Below are positions 25,595-38,404 of a DNA stretch of 64,000 bases, piece by piece. Position numbers and translations under genes: made by a program. Each line of letters opens with the position of its first letter. Position 1 is the first letter of the stretch. The notes under the pieces are model-generated. The model was given only the letters and a program-made list of their open reading frames with translations, was not told the origin of the DNA and made no database searches. Source of the stretch: Desulfobacterales bacterium (lineage in GTDB: Bacteria > Desulfobacterota > Desulfobacteria > Desulfobacterales > JADGBH01); the NCBI GenBank assembly GCA_015231595.1, contig JADGBH010000014.1:1-64000 (forward strand). The letters run 5' to 3'.

Positions 25595-26852
25595 AAGCTT
25601 TAGCTCTTTTTATAGCGCACCATTCTCCACACATTGAACATGGAGTATCATTTTGAGCTTCGTGAATTTTTTCTAAGTACTTACCGAATTTTTGTTCATC
25701 AATAGATAATTTTTGTTGAGTTTGCCAATCAAAGTTATTTCTTGCTATTGACATATCATTATTGCGTTTTATGGCTTTTGTTTTTCTATTTGCGAGATCT
25801 GCGGCAGCGGCTGCAATTTTTGAAGCGATTACTCCTTCTTTTACATCTTCTAATGTTGGAAGCCTAAGATGCTCTGCTGGAGTAACATAACACAAGAAGT
25901 CAGCTCCATAATAAGCGGCAAGTGCCCCACCGATTGCGCCTGTAATATGATCGTATCCAGCTCCATAATCTATTACAAGTGGGCCTAACACATAAAAGGG
26001 CGCGCCGTTACAAAGAGTTTTTTGTTTTTTTATGTTTTCTTCAATAAGATTTAGAGGAACATGTCCAGGTCCCTCTACCATTACTTGGACATTTTCGTTT
26101 TTACAAGCTTTAACAAGTTCGCCTAATACTTCAAGCTCTCCAAACTGGGCTTTATCATTTGAATCGGAAGTGCAACCAGGTCTTAACCCGTCACCAAGCG
26201 ACATAGTAATGTCATATTTTTTAGCGATTTTTAAAATTTCGTTAAAATGGGAATATAAAAAATTTTCCTTATTGTGATGCCTCATCCATTCAACAAGAAT
26301 TGCTCCACCTCTGCTGACAACTCCAAGTATTCGATTATTTAAATAGGGGATATGCTCTTTTAAAAGACCAGCATGGATGGTCATAAAATCAACGCCTTCT
26401 TCAGCTTGTTTTTCGATTATTTCTAAAAATCTTTGAATAGAAAGCTCTTTTCCTGATTTTAAGCCCGTAACTGCTTCATATATAGGAACTGTTCCTAAAG
26501 TGATATTAAAATTTTCTATAATATTTTTACGAAAAGCGTTTGTATTTCCAGCGATGGACAGATCCATAACAGCATCGGCTCCGCTTTCAATAGCTGTTGT
26601 AAGTTTTTTTATTTCATAATCAAAATTACATTGAGTTGGTGATGTTCCGATATTCGCATTTATTTTTATAGTAGTATCCTTGCCAATGGCTATAGGACTT
26701 AGATTTTTATGCTTTTTATTGAAAGGAATTACAGTGTAACCTGAAATTATGTTTCTGATAAGAACGGAAATATCAATCTCTTCTGATTCTGCAATATTTG
26801 ATAAAAAACTTGGAATTTGATTTTGTTTTAGTTCATCAATAATTGTGCTCAT
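25593..26852 (-). CDS. thiC: Phosphomethylpyrimidine synthase
   Basis: Radical-SAM enzyme converting aminoimidazole ribotide to HMP phosphate for thiamin biosynthesis. The C-terminal cluster-binding motif CSMCGEWC (CX2CX4C) is present, along with 'MTIHAGLLKEHIPYLNNRI', 'GDGLRPGCTSDS' and 'EGPGHVPLN'. I chose the start at 'MSTIIDELKQ' (ATG at 26850-26852); 17 further residues upstream lack family resemblance. Length 420 fits the short bacterial ThiC form. Next to thi4 and thiE, all on the minus strand. No TPP riboswitch is visible ahead of it. Confidence 0.95.
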   Translation of the reverse strand: MSTIIDELKQNQIPSFLSNIAESEEIDISVLIRNIISGYTVIPFNKKHKNLSPIAIGKDTTIKINANIGTSPTQCNFDYEIKKLTTAIESGADAVMDLSIAGNTNAFRKNIIENFNITLGTVPIYEAVTGLKSGKELSIQRFLEIIEKQAEEGVDFMTIHAGLLKEHIPYLNNRILGVVSRGGAILVEWMRHHNKENFLYSHFNEILKIAKKYDITMSLGDGLRPGCTSDSNDKAQFGELEVLGELVKACKNENVQVMVEGPGHVPLNLIEENIKKQKTLCNGAPFYVLGPLVIDYGAGYDHITGAIGGALAAYYGADFLCYVTPAEHLRLPTLEDVKEGVIASKIAAAAADLANRKTKAIKRNNDMSIARNNFDWQTQQKLSIDEQKFGKYLEKIHEAQNDTPCSMCGEWCAIKRAKA

Positions 26853-26913
26853 TTTTTTCCACCAAATTGTATTGAAGCTTGGGAATTTGAAAAAAATCCC
26901 CAAGCTAAGATTT

Positions 26914-27684
26914 TTAAAGTTCTATGAGTTTTTTAGCAATTTTTTCGCCGGAAAGAAGCATACCTCCAAAAATAGGTCCCATTCTTGGTCCTCCAAATAC
27001 AGCATTAGCAGCCATACCAGCTACAAAAAGGCCTGGAAATACTTCTGTTGTATTTTCGATAGTTAATTTTTCAGCTTTATCTGCCCATAAAGATTTTTCA
27101 CCTTCTATTTGTCCAGATGGGGTTAAGAGCTTTCCTGGAACCTTTCTTTGAACTACTTTTACGACTTCAATAGCATGACCTGTTGCATCAATAATACAAT
27201 TTGCACTTATAGAAAGAGGGTCAATATGAAGTCCAGCCATTTCTACTGGGGACCAGTTTATTACGAGTCCTGTAACACGGTTTTCCCTCATGGTTACGTC
27301 TTCGATACTGATACAGTTAAATATAGTCAAACCAGCCTGAGAAGCTTTGGATATCAATGTTGATATTGCTTCAACAGAATCAGATGTATAGTAATTTTCT
27401 TGATAAAGCTTGTATCCTATTCCAAGTTCTTTTAATAGGTGGATGGCATCTTCCTGAATTACAATTTCGTTGAACATCATTCCGCCTCCCCACATTCCTC
27501 CACCAAGACTTAATTTTCTTTCATAAAGGGAAACTTTTTTTCCAGCTTTCGCAAGAAAATATCCAGCAATAAGTCCAGCAGGGCCACCACCAACTATTGC
27601 TACATCTGTTTCAAGACTATTCATTAATTTTTGATAATAACGATCAATTATAGCTTTTGTTATCACTACCTCATTAAGTTCCAT
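26914..27684 (-). CDS. thi4: Sulfide-dependent ADP-thiazole synthase (Thi4 family)
   Basis: Makes the thiazole precursor of thiamin from NAD and glycine. N-terminal dinucleotide site '[18 protein letters not shown]' and '[14 protein letters not shown]' are typical. At the position of the sulfur-donating Cys of yeast Thi4 there is a His ('[10 protein letters not shown]', H157 counted from the longer frame). This is the feature of archaeal and anaerobic Thi4 enzymes, which are catalytic and take free sulfide. The start is the ATG of MELNEVV at 27684: the longer frame's GTG lies inside the GAGAGGTG binding site. Ends 62 bases before the chosen thiC start. Confidence 0.92.
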   Translation of the reverse strand: MELNEVVITKAIIDRYYQKLMNSLETDVAIVGGGPAGLIAGYFLAKAGKKVSLYERKLSLGGGMWGGGMMFNEIVIQEDAIHLLKELGIGYKLYQENYYTSDSVEAISTLISKASQAGLTIFNCISIEDVTMRENRVTGLVINWSPVEMAGLHIDPLSISANCIIDATGHAIEVVKVVQRKVPGKLLTPSGQIEGEKSLWADKAEKLTIENTTEVFPGLFVAGMAANAVFGGPRMGPIFGGMLLSGEKIAKKLIEL

Positions 27685-27688
27685 TTTT

Positions 27689-28315
27689 TTATTCACCTCT
27701 CGTTAATTTAATAAAGTTATTTAAAGCCTGCGGAATATCTTGAGAATTATTTATTCCTGATATCACCGCAAAATATTTTGCACCAGTATTAATAAGCATA
27801 CCTATATTGTTAATATTAATTCCTCCTATTGCTACAACAGGGATTTTAACAGCTTTTATAATATTTTTAAGTCCATCTATACCGATAACACTTGAATTTT
27901 TTTTTGTGGAAGATGGAAATATTGCTCCGCATCCAAGATATGTAGCCCCAGTATTTTCAGCCTTAATAGCTTGTTCTATGGTTTTTGCACTAACGCCAAC
28001 TATCATATCTTTAGGAACTCTTTGTATGGCTGTGTCAAAGCTTTCATCTTCTTGACCTATATGGACACCGTCAGCGCCTATTTCAATTGCTATGTTGACT
28101 CTATCATTAATTATTAGAATCGTGTCATCATATTTTTTAACTAATGAAAGGATATTTACAGCAGTATTAAAAAAGATGTTATCGTCTAACGTTTTTTCCC
28201 GAAACTGGATAATTTTTGCTCCACCTTTAAGAAGAAGTTCTGCTGTCTTTAGATTGTCAGCGAAGCAATAAATTTTGTTTTTTGTATTATAAAAAAAATT
28301 TTTTTTATTTTTCAT
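27689..28315 (-). CDS. thiE: Thiamine-phosphate synthase
   Basis: TIM-barrel enzyme joining HMP-PP and the thiazole phosphate. Motifs: '[12 protein letters not shown]', '[20 protein letters not shown]', '[15 protein letters not shown]' and '[14 protein letters not shown]'. Length 208 is normal. Its stop is 4 bases before the thi4 start, so the two are co-transcribed. No convincing ribosome binding site upstream. Completes a three-gene thiamin set with thi4 and thiC; no thiD or thiazole kinase is nearby. Confidence 0.93.
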   Translation of the reverse strand: MKNKKNFFYNTKNKIYCFADNLKTAELLLKGGAKIIQFREKTLDDNIFFNTAVNILSLVKKYDDTILIINDRVNIAIEIGADGVHIGQEDESFDTAIQRVPKDMIVGVSAKTIEQAIKAENTGATYLGCGAIFPSSTKKNSSVIGIDGLKNIIKAVKIPVVAIGGININNIGMLINTGAKYFAVISGINNSQDIPQALNNFIKLTRGE

Positions 28316-28339
28316 TATTTTATAGTATAGATAAAAGTC

Positions 28340-29422
28340 TTAACTCAAATCAGAAATTATCTGCTTCGCTTTTGTTTCCCAGCTAATACTCGGAAGCAAT
28401 GCCTGTATATTATTTATTTTTTCTTCGATAATTTTTGGGTTATTATAAATATATTTAAGTAGCTCAATCAGGCTATCTAATGAATATTCAATAGTCCAGC
28501 CAACATCATTTTCTGCAACAAAATCGCCAGCTAATGTTCCATTTGTAGCGATAATAGGTTTAAGATTACCAAGATATTCGAATAGTTTAAAAGGATAAGT
28601 AAGTTTCCAATAAGGAGTAGGATTAACAAATAAACAAGCTATACTTGATTGATTATAATAATTTTTAAGATTTTCTCCAAATGCGTGAGATATAGTAATC
28701 CGGTCATTTAAAAAAGGCTGATATTTTTCTTTTTCATTATCCCATTCAGTTTTTCTTGTAATAAAAATTAATTTAGTGAAGGATGTGTTATTTACTCCGA
28801 TAAAAAGTTTTCTAAGGTCATATATATTGCTTAATCCACCTACATAAAATAAATTTAAAAAATCTGTGCTTTTTTTGTCGATAACAAAAGTTTGAGGCAT
28901 ATCTGCCCCAGGAGACAGGGCTTTAACTTCACCTCTCAATTTGAATGGATTATAATTATACATTGTTAAATGGGGCATATATAAAACATCAAGAAGTTTT
29001 GAATATTCGTATAAATCAAAATGATAAAGCATTTTTTGCCAGAAATTAACAAATCTGATGTATCTGAACCGCCAGTGTATATCCCTGTAGAAAACAGATA
29101 ATTTTATTCCATTATTTTTGCAGAATTTAAAAAAATTAAAATCCATTAAGCAATACCGTATTAAATCTTTTTTTCCTGATGCGAGTAAAGTTGGAAATGT
29201 AGAAGATTCGGAATATAAAAAATCGTACTTGACTTGATGCTTAATTATTTTTTCTTTGATTTTTGCGATATCAACTTTTCTTTTTTTTCCTACTCCTTCT
29301 ACTAAATCGATTTCATAGCCTAATTTAGAAAAGGCTTTCATAAGCTTTTGAGGTCTTATGTATCTGGCTCCAGTAGGCGGCTTAAGCTCAAAAGGAAGGT
29401 GAAATATAATATTATTTTTCAT
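28340..29422 (-). CDS. Glycosyltransferase (GT4/GT1-type)
   Basis: 360 residues with a Rossmann-like C-terminal half: 'LFYVGGLSNIYDLRKL', 'SSIACLFVNPTPYWKLTYPF' and 'KLFEYLGNLKPIIATNGTLA'. The K-x-F-E-Y motif is the donor-binding signature of GT-B fold enzymes. Start is the ATG at 29420-29422 rather than the TTG just before. It lies between pgm and thiE on the same strand with gaps of 24 and about 105 bases. Acceptor and product unknown; possibly surface polysaccharide. Confidence 0.8.
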   Translation of the reverse strand: MKNNIIFHLPFELKPPTGARYIRPQKLMKAFSKLGYEIDLVEGVGKKRKVDIAKIKEKIIKHQVKYDFLYSESSTFPTLLASGKKDLIRYCLMDFNFFKFCKNNGIKLSVFYRDIHWRFRYIRFVNFWQKMLYHFDLYEYSKLLDVLYMPHLTMYNYNPFKLRGEVKALSPGADMPQTFVIDKKSTDFLNLFYVGGLSNIYDLRKLFIGVNNTSFTKLIFITRKTEWDNEKEKYQPFLNDRITISHAFGENLKNYYNQSSIACLFVNPTPYWKLTYPFKLFEYLGNLKPIIATNGTLAGDFVAENDVGWTIEYSLDSLIELLKYIYNNPKIIEEKINNIQALLPSISWETKAKQIISDLS

Positions 29423-29527
29423 CAATATGTATTAAAAAGCTCCAAATATTTTTTAACTCAAATCATTTTTATGCATTGAAAATACCCAGAGCTTAAAGTT
29501 CTGTATGTTTTTATTCAAATTTTTCAT

Positions 29528-31171
29528 TTAGCTATTTAGTGCTTGTTTTACTATTGATTGAGCTTCTTCTTTTATTTTATTTAAATGTTCTTTAGTTTTA
29601 AAGCTTTCCGCATATATTTTATAAATGTCTTCAGTTCCAGATGGTCTTGCGGCAAACCATCCATTTGCTGTGACTACTTTTATCCCACCGATTGGTTCGT
29701 TATTAGCAGGGGCGTTTGTAAGTTTTGCAATTATTTTTTCTCCGGCAAGGGATTCGTTAGTTATCATACTTGGAGTAAGCTTTTTGAAAGCTTTTTTTTC
29801 TTCCTTTGTTGCGTGAACATCCATTCTTTCATATATTGGACTACCGAATTGTTTTTCTAAGTTTTTATATTGTTCAAAAGGGTCTAATTTTGTTACAGCA
29901 GTAATTTCTGCTGATAGAAGATTTAGTATAATTCCGTCTTTATCTGTAGTCCATACGGTTCCATCTTTTCTTAAAAAAGATGCACCAGCACTTTCTTCCC
30001 CTCCAAATCCATAAGAACCATCTAAGAGCCCATCAACAAACCATTTAAAACCAACAGGAACTTCAGCTAATTTTTTCCCCAAATATTTGGCAACCCTATC
30101 AATAATAGCACTTGAAACAAGAGTTTTCCCGATTGCTGCATCTTTTCTCCAGTTTGGTCTGTTTTGAAAAAGATACCAAATGGCTACAGCTAAATAGTGA
30201 TTTGGATTCATAAGTCCTCCTGACTTAGTAACTATGCCGTGCCTGTCATAGTCAGGATCATTTCCAAAAGCTATATCAAATTTATCTTTAAGGTGTATAA
30301 GACCAGCCATAGCATAAGGCGATGAGCAATCCATACGAATTTTGCCATCTTTGTCAACCGTCATAAATGAGAAAGTTGGATCTATAGTTCGATTTACTAC
30401 TTCAAGATTAATACCATATTTTTCAGCAATTGGATCCCAGAAGGCTATCCCTGCGCCTCCCATTGGGTCAACTCCAATTTTGATATTTGATTTTGCGATG
30501 GCTTCCATATTAATTATATTGTTTAAGTCATCTACATAAGGCTGAACATAATCATGGTAATGACATTTATCTGACTTTAAAGCCTTAAACAAAGGAATCC
30601 TTTTTATATCCTTAAGATTGTTTTTTATGATTTCATTTGCTCTCTCTTGAATTTTTTTTGTTGTAGTAGTGCCTGCAGGGCCTCCTGAAGGCGGATTGTA
30701 CTTGAATCCTCCATCAGGAGGTGGGTTATGGGACGGAGTAATTACTACTCCATCTGCAATTCTGGATGTTTTATTTTTATTATGGATAAGTATTGCATGG
30801 GATATTACTGGCGTAGGGGTATATCCTAAATTTTTTTGAAGAGCTATATCAACATCGTTTCCAACAAATACTTCTATGGCAGTAAAAAGAGCTGGCTCTG
30901 AAAGCGCATGGGTATCCATTCCTACATAGAGAGGTCCGGTTATATTAGATGCTTTTCTGTATTCAGAAATTGCTTGGGATATTGCAAGTATATGGGATTC
31001 ATTAAATGTGCAATTTAAAGATGAGCCTCTATGCCCAGAAGTTCCAAACGAAACCATTTGCTCTGCATTATCAGAATTTGGTTGGTAGTTATAAAAAGCT
31101 GAAACAAGTCTGGGGATATTAGCAAGTAGCTCCCTTGGAGCTTTTTTTCCTGCAAGTTCATGTACTGCCAT
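29528..31171 (-). CDS. pgm: Alpha-D-glucose phosphate-specific phosphoglucomutase
   Basis: Interconverts glucose 1-phosphate and glucose 6-phosphate. All phosphohexomutase motifs are present: '[11 protein letters not shown]' near residue 41, phosphoserine loop '[10 protein letters not shown]' (S147), metal loop '[10 protein letters not shown]', sugar loop '[11 protein letters not shown]' and the phosphate-binding 'ARPSGTED'. Length 547 matches the E. coli Pgm type. GGAGG lies 7 bases before the ATG. The product supplies nucleotide sugars for the downstream glycosyltransferase or glycogen. Confidence 0.96.
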   Translation of the reverse strand: MAVHELAGKKAPRELLANIPRLVSAFYNYQPNSDNAEQMVSFGTSGHRGSSLNCTFNESHILAISQAISEYRKASNITGPLYVGMDTHALSEPALFTAIEVFVGNDVDIALQKNLGYTPTPVISHAILIHNKNKTSRIADGVVITPSHNPPPDGGFKYNPPSGGPAGTTTTKKIQERANEIIKNNLKDIKRIPLFKALKSDKCHYHDYVQPYVDDLNNIINMEAIAKSNIKIGVDPMGGAGIAFWDPIAEKYGINLEVVNRTIDPTFSFMTVDKDGKIRMDCSSPYAMAGLIHLKDKFDIAFGNDPDYDRHGIVTKSGGLMNPNHYLAVAIWYLFQNRPNWRKDAAIGKTLVSSAIIDRVAKYLGKKLAEVPVGFKWFVDGLLDGSYGFGGEESAGASFLRKDGTVWTTDKDGIILNLLSAEITAVTKLDPFEQYKNLEKQFGSPIYERMDVHATKEEKKAFKKLTPSMITNESLAGEKIIAKLTNAPANNEPIGGIKVVTANGWFAARPSGTEDIYKIYAESFKTKEHLNKIKEEAQSIVKQALNS

Positions 31172-31328
31172 AATGCCTCCAAAAATTATAAATAAAAGTT
31201 AAAATTTATTTAAAAATATTCTGCGTGCTATAACATCAGATATTTTCTTTTTCAACTAATAAAAAAGCGCATAAGTCTAAAAAAAAGCTGGTTTTTTAGT
31301 AAATAATTAAGTAGTAATCAGTATTAAG

Positions 31329-31407
31329 TGACATACTATTCAGTTAGTTAAGGCTAAAAATAGTAAAGATACAAATTTTATTATCTAAAAATAGAAATGA
31401 TATGTCA
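31329..31407 (+). repeat. 79 bp dispersed repeat, copy 3
   Basis: 'tgacatactattcag' to 'atagaaatgatatgtca'. It lies in the 467-base gap between the divergent pgm and parE genes. The rest of that gap holds an inverted copy of the 'aagaaaagtaaattgg' end motif (about 31502-31528), the 19 bp direct repeat and the parE leader. Confidence 0.85.
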
Positions 31408-31508
31408 TTTTTTTATTAACCTGAGTTCTCATAATGTTAAGTCTAAAAATTTTGATTCAGATTACACAATTTCAGATTGATATTAAAGAGCAAAATAATT
31501 TTCCAATT

Positions 31509-31528
31509 TACTTTTCTAAAAAATTGTA
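31509..31528 (-). repeat. Inverted copy of the 20 bp end motif
   Basis: Complement reads 'tacaattttttagaaaagta', followed by 'aattggaaaa'. Matches the ends at 12796 and 61803 at about 16 of 20 positions, better over the 'agaaaagtaaattgg' part. Confidence 0.6.
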
Positions 31529-31551
31529 GATATTATGATATAAAATAAAAC

Positions 31552-31593
31552 TAAGTTGACTGAATAAAAAATATTAAGTTGACTGAATAAAAA
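31552..31593 (+). repeat. Two tandem 19 bp repeats upstream of parE
   Basis: 'taagttgactgaataaaaa' occurs at 31552-31570 and again at 31575-31593, 23 bases apart, roughly two helical turns, and 46 bases before the parE ATG. Could be an operator, a repeat slippage product, or part of the promoter. Confidence 0.7.
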
Positions 31594-31605
31594 GAATTCA
31601 TATAG

Positions 31606-33543
<1,938 letters not shown>

Positions 33544-33559
33544 GAATTAAAATTTTAGA

Positions 33560-35824
33560 ATGGAAGCTGCACTTGATTTTTCACAACAAATGCCCTTAAA
33601 GAATTTTACTGAAAAAGCATATATGGAATATTCCATGTATGTTATACTTGACAGAGCTTTACCCCATATTAGTGATGGTCTTAAGCCTGTTCAAAGAAGA
33701 ATCATTTATGCCATGTCCGAACTCGGATTAAAATCAACGGCAAAATACAAAAAGTCCGCGAGAAGCGTTGGTGACGTTATAGGTAAATTTCATCCCCATG
33801 GCGATTCAGCGTGCTATGAAGCAATGGTATTAATGGCTCAGCCTTTTTCTTTTAGATACCCTCTTATTGATGGACAAGGAAATTGGGGCGCTCCTGATGA
33901 TCCAAAATCATTCGCGGCAATGCGTTATACTGAATCTAAACTTTCGCCTTATGCTGAGCTTCTTTTAAGCGAAATTGACCAAGGCACGGTTGATTGGATG
34001 CCTAATTTTGATGGAACTCTTGAAGAACCAGTAACTCTTCCCGCTCGTGTACCAAATGTTATTTTAAATGGTTCGACAGGAATAGCAGTTGGTATGGCTA
34101 CAGATATTCTTCCCCATAATTTAGTTGAAGTTGTAAATGCTTGCGTTCATATTTTAGATAATCCTGATGCATCTTTAGATGATTTATGTAATTATATTCA
34201 GGGGCCTGATTTCCCAACAAAGGTCGAAATTATTACTCCTAAAACAGATATAATAAAGATGTACAGTACAGGCACTGGAATGGTAAGAGCACGGGCTGTG
34301 TATCATGTTGAAAATAGTGATATAGTAATTACAGCTCTGCCCCCCCATGTGTATGGATCAAAAGTTCAAGAACAGATAGCTCTTCAAATTCAGGCAAAAA
34401 AACTTCCCATGATTTCTGATATAAGGGATGAATCTGACCATGAAGAACCAACTCGAATAGTTCTTGTTCCTAAATCAAACCGTATTGACGTTGAAGTTGT
34501 AATGTCCCATCTTTTTGCTACAACTGACCTTGAAAAGAGTTATAGATTTAACATGAACGTGATAGGTCTTAATGGAAAGCCTCAAGTAAAGAACCTTTTG
34601 GATTTACTTAAAGAGTGGCTTGATTGCAGGATAAATACTGTCAGGAGAAGACTTCAGCATCAGTTAAATAAAATTTTGGAAAAACTTCATATATTAGAAG
34701 GTTACCATATTGCTTATTTAAATATAGAGGAAATTATTTCTATAATAAGAAATGAAAATAATCCAAAATCTGTTTTGATGGAAAGGTTTGCTTTATCTGA
34801 TATTCAAGCGGAAGCAATACTTGAATTAAAATTAAGATATATTGCAAAATTAGAAGAAGTAAAAATTAATTCCGAAATTGATAAACTCTCTAAAGAAAGA
34901 GCTATATTAGAAAGAACTCTTAGTTCTGAAAAATTAATGAAAAATCTTGTAAAAAAAGAACTTCTATCTGATGCTAAAAAATATGGTGATGAAAGAAATT
35001 CTAAAATTGTTGAAAGAAGCGAAGCTCAAGCGATATCCGTTCAGGAATTAGTTCCTGTTGAGCCTGTAACTGTAGTTTTATCGAGTAAAGGCTGGATTAG
35101 AGCTGCAAGAGGTCATGATATTGAGCCCGAAAATCTTAGTTATAAGTCTGGGGATAAATATTTGTCCTCAGCGCGAGGTAGAAGTAATCAACAATCTGTT
35201 TTTATTGATTCTACTGGAAGATCTTATTCTTTAATTGCTAATAGCCTTCCTTCTGCAAGGGGACAGGGAGAGCCTTTAACAGGAAGGCTTAACCTACCAT
35301 CAGGGGCTAATTTCATATCTGTTTTAATTGGAAATCCTGATGATACATTTATTCTTTTAGCAAGTGATTCAGGTTATGGTTTTATTTGTAAAATGAGTGA
35401 ACTTTATTGTAAGAATCGTAATGGAAAGGTTGTCTTGACTTTGCCGAATAATTCACTTCCTGTTCAACCTGTTTATGTGTATGATATAGAAACAGAGCTG
35501 GTATGTGCATTAACTACTGAGGGAAGATTACTTATTTTTCCAATAAAGGATTTGCCTGTAATTAGTAGAGGTAAAGGTAATAAAATTATTCAAATTCCTC
35601 CTGAAAGGGCTAAATCAAGGGAAGAACTTTTGATAGAGTTATTAGTTATTTCCCAAGAGAGCCATATTGTTTTATATTCAGGAACAAGAAAACTCGATTT
35701 AAGGCCTGAAAATTTGAAAAATTATTTTGGACAAAGGGGACGAAGAGGAGAGAAGCTCCCAAATTCCTTTCGTAAAATAACTAAAATAGAAACTTATAAG
35801 CCTATAATTAATAATAATAGATAA
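33560..35824 (+). CDS. parC: DNA topoisomerase IV subunit A
   Basis: DNA cleavage and religation subunit partnering ParE. The N-terminal '[20 protein letters not shown]' and '[17 protein letters not shown]' are typical, and the catalytic Tyr123 is in '[11 protein letters not shown]'. The HPHGDSA motif that lines the quinolone pocket is present. C-terminal beta-propeller is short, as in ParC versus GyrA (754 residues in total). Directly follows parE, forming one operon. Confidence 0.95.
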   Translation: MEAALDFSQQMPLKNFTEKAYMEYSMYVILDRALPHISDGLKPVQRRIIYAMSELGLKSTAKYKKSARSVGDVIGKFHPHGDSACYEAMVLMAQPFSFRYPLIDGQGNWGAPDDPKSFAAMRYTESKLSPYAELLLSEIDQGTVDWMPNFDGTLEEPVTLPARVPNVILNGSTGIAVGMATDILPHNLVEVVNACVHILDNPDASLDDLCNYIQGPDFPTKVEIITPKTDIIKMYSTGTGMVRARAVYHVENSDIVITALPPHVYGSKVQEQIALQIQAKKLPMISDIRDESDHEEPTRIVLVPKSNRIDVEVVMSHLFATTDLEKSYRFNMNVIGLNGKPQVKNLLDLLKEWLDCRINTVRRRLQHQLNKILEKLHILEGYHIAYLNIEEIISIIRNENNPKSVLMERFALSDIQAEAILELKLRYIAKLEEVKINSEIDKLSKERAILERTLSSEKLMKNLVKKELLSDAKKYGDERNSKIVERSEAQAISVQELVPVEPVTVVLSSKGWIRAARGHDIEPENLSYKSGDKYLSSARGRSNQQSVFIDSTGRSYSLIANSLPSARGQGEPLTGRLNLPSGANFISVLIGNPDDTFILLASDSGYGFICKMSELYCKNRNGKVVLTLPNNSLPVQPVYVYDIETELVCALTTEGRLLIFPIKDLPVISRGKGNKIIQIPPERAKSREELLIELLVISQESHIVLYSGTRKLDLRPENLKNYFGQRGRRGEKLPNSFRKITKIETYKPIINNNR

Positions 35825-36001
35825 TCAAGTTTTTTATGGAGTTTTTTTAATTTTATTTATTTTCTTATATCCCCCTTAATGGGAAGAAGACTATTAAGTA
35901 TTCAAAACAAAGGACTAAAGAAGTATATTCTTCTATAAAGGCTAATAATTGAATAATAATAATATTGATAATAATTTATAAAAATAAAGGAAATTTAAAA
36001 A

Positions 36002-38329
36002 TTGAAATTACTATTAATAATTGTCTTTATACTTATATGTGTAAAGATATTTATTTTCATAAAAAGTCTTTTATCTTTATACTTCCCTTTTATTGAATCA
36101 ATTGATAGTTTTATTGAAACTGAAGCACCTCAAGTTTATGAATTTTTAATAAAGGTGTATTCGATTTTAATGGAAATTCTTCCATATTTGTTTACAATTG
36201 CTGTGGTAGTAGTTGCTTTTAAGATTTTAAGAGTAATTATTTTCAAATCTAAATCAAAGCAAAAGTATACTCAAGACGAAATTGGTTATGATGATGATTT
36301 TAACGTAAAAAAAGATGAAAAAGAAAATATTTTTTTTTCAGATTCTTATAATGCTCTTACAAGTTTAGAACAAGTCGTAAATTCGTTCATAAAGTTATAT
36401 AAGCACCAATTCGGAGAAAGCGATGCCCCATCGATGTTTAAAGCACTTAAGGAATTTTCAACAAAGAAAATGACGGTGTATGAATTAAAAATAGGGCATA
36501 GAGGCGATTGGAAGACAAGAAGAATGTCAATAGGACCTTTAGGTGAGGAAAGTGGAAGTAAAAGCAAATGTTTTTATGTAATATATGATGATCATCTTGT
36601 TGTAAAAATTCCTCCTTCACCTTTAACTAATTTTGAAGATTATATTGATAGCATAAGATCTGAAAGGAAAATAGCAGATAAACTTTCTCCAAAAGAATGT
36701 ATTGTTCCAGGTTTATATCCTATTTTGAAAAGAATTGAAAATTTGCCATTTCTTGAAAATTTATCTCAAGGCCAAATTGAAGAAGAATATATAAAGTGGG
36801 TAAGAAAATATCCAAAATATAAGAAATATTTGATGATAGGCGGGAGTTTTGTTTATTTTATGGATTTAGCAAAGTACCGTTTTTTAGGAGAAGTTCTTGG
36901 TGAAATTCATGACACAAGGGAGCAAGTGAATAAAGAAATATTATCAAATAAGGAATTAATATGGGATATACACAATTTTGAAGCGCGTTACGGTAGAAAA
37001 AGAGGGGGGATATGTTATAATATTCAAAAAGTCTATGAAGACTATGATAAGGAATTTTCTAATCTACTTGGATCTTACCAAATAAATACTTCTGCCGCTC
37101 CAATATTTAAACGCCATGAATGGTTCTTATCAAATATAGCGAAAGGTACTGCGGATATAGATGAAAGCCTTCCTGTAAAATTTATAAATGAATTCAATAT
37201 TATAGGTGGAAAAGTTATAAACGAAAATAAGTATGATATAGATTCTTACCTCAATATAATTCGGGGATATGTCAATGGAAAAAATTTTTCACAAAATAAA
37301 AGTATAATGGGTTCAATAGTAACAAATCTTGTAGAACTTTTAGCGTGGCTTAGAAAAAAAGGAATTGCAATTAGAGATCTTAAGCCCGACAATTTAATAG
37401 TTGCTGGCAGCTCTGATAATTATCCTAATTTTTTAAAATCCTATGAATCGTTTAAAATAGGCTTAATTGATGTTGAGACATCGGTTGATTTTACACCTAA
37501 TGATAATTATATACTTCAGCCTATTTTAGCTGGGACTCCCTTTTATGCAACCCCTTCTCATTTTATGTTAAACAAACAGATACAATATGTTTTTAAAGAT
37601 TTAAAACGCATTTTTTATTTGCAGGATTGCTTTGCTATCCTTATTATGATGTATAAGATAGTAACAGGCGAAAGATTATTTGAAGATTCAGCGAGACTTT
37701 TATTCAGTATAAGAAGTATGATACAGGAAAAATCTGACGAACAAGGTGACGAACTTGTAAAGTTTATCAAGAATGTTAGTAAAATGTATTGGTGTAGTGT
37801 TGTTGTTGAATTTAGTAGAAAGATGAATGAAAAACAACAGGATCTCAACGCGGTATATGCTTTTATTCCTGATAGCGCTAAAGATATTTTTATAGGTGAG
37901 TTTACAAGAGAGAAAAAAAGAATTGAAAAGTTTATCTCGTCTTATGTAGAAAACCATAAGTTCTCAATCGATAATACTAAACTTGAACACCTTATTAATG
38001 CTTCGCCTGAAAGCCTTATGAAAATAATAACAAAATTAGAAAATGCTTTAAAATTAGGTAAAATGCAGACAGATAAAAATCAGCAGATACTTTATCTTGT
38101 TCAGTTTTTAGAAAAATATAAAATTCAAATAAAAAAACTGGAAGATTTTATTCATATGTTTAACCAAATTGAAACTAAACTTGAAATTTATTCAATAATA
38201 GAAATTCTGTTTAATATAGTAAAGAATTCAATGTATTTAGAAGAATGGGGAGATCTTTTTTCCCCCCATGATGAAGTAATAACTCAAGGGGATCTTGTTG
38301 ATGAAAGCTTGTATGAGGCTACTTTATAG
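36002..38329 (+). CDS. Membrane-anchored protein-kinase-like protein
   Basis: TTG start with AAAGGA upstream. Two N-terminal hydrophobic segments (about 3-26 and 55-80) precede a large cytoplasmic region. A kinase-fold core is suggested by 'DDHLVVKIPPS' (candidate ATP-binding K202), 'SIRSERKIAD' (E221) and the catalytic loop 'IAIRDLKPDNLIV' (D459, K461, N464). The Mg-binding motif is 'GLIDVETS' (D490), i.e. DVE instead of DFG, and the later 'LAGTPFYATPSHF' replaces the usual APE. N- and C-lobes are separated by a long insertion (230-430). Likely a divergent, possibly active, kinase. Followed by a DUF4388 gene on the same strand. Confidence 0.7.
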   Translation: MKLLLIIVFILICVKIFIFIKSLLSLYFPFIESIDSFIETEAPQVYEFLIKVYSILMEILPYLFTIAVVVVAFKILRVIIFKSKSKQKYTQDEIGYDDDFNVKKDEKENIFFSDSYNALTSLEQVVNSFIKLYKHQFGESDAPSMFKALKEFSTKKMTVYELKIGHRGDWKTRRMSIGPLGEESGSKSKCFYVIYDDHLVVKIPPSPLTNFEDYIDSIRSERKIADKLSPKECIVPGLYPILKRIENLPFLENLSQGQIEEEYIKWVRKYPKYKKYLMIGGSFVYFMDLAKYRFLGEVLGEIHDTREQVNKEILSNKELIWDIHNFEARYGRKRGGICYNIQKVYEDYDKEFSNLLGSYQINTSAAPIFKRHEWFLSNIAKGTADIDESLPVKFINEFNIIGGKVINENKYDIDSYLNIIRGYVNGKNFSQNKSIMGSIVTNLVELLAWLRKKGIAIRDLKPDNLIVAGSSDNYPNFLKSYESFKIGLIDVETSVDFTPNDNYILQPILAGTPFYATPSHFMLNKQIQYVFKDLKRIFYLQDCFAILIMMYKIVTGERLFEDSARLLFSIRSMIQEKSDEQGDELVKFIKNVSKMYWCSVVVEFSRKMNEKQQDLNAVYAFIPDSAKDIFIGEFTREKKRIEKFISSYVENHKFSIDNTKLEHLINASPESLMKIITKLENALKLGKMQTDKNQQILYLVQFLEKYKIQIKKLEDFIHMFNQIETKLEIYSIIEILFNIVKNSMYLEEWGDLFSPHDEVITQGDLVDESLYEATL

Positions 38330-38404
38330 ATTTGAATAATTAGAAAGTAAATATTTCTTAATTTTTAATAAAACATACTAATTTTGGAAAGGCAATTTTT
38401 TAAT

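Noticed and set aside
28316..28339. TPP riboswitch ahead of the thiamin genes
   Set aside because: The space is too short and no THI-box pattern is seen in the thiE or pgm leaders.
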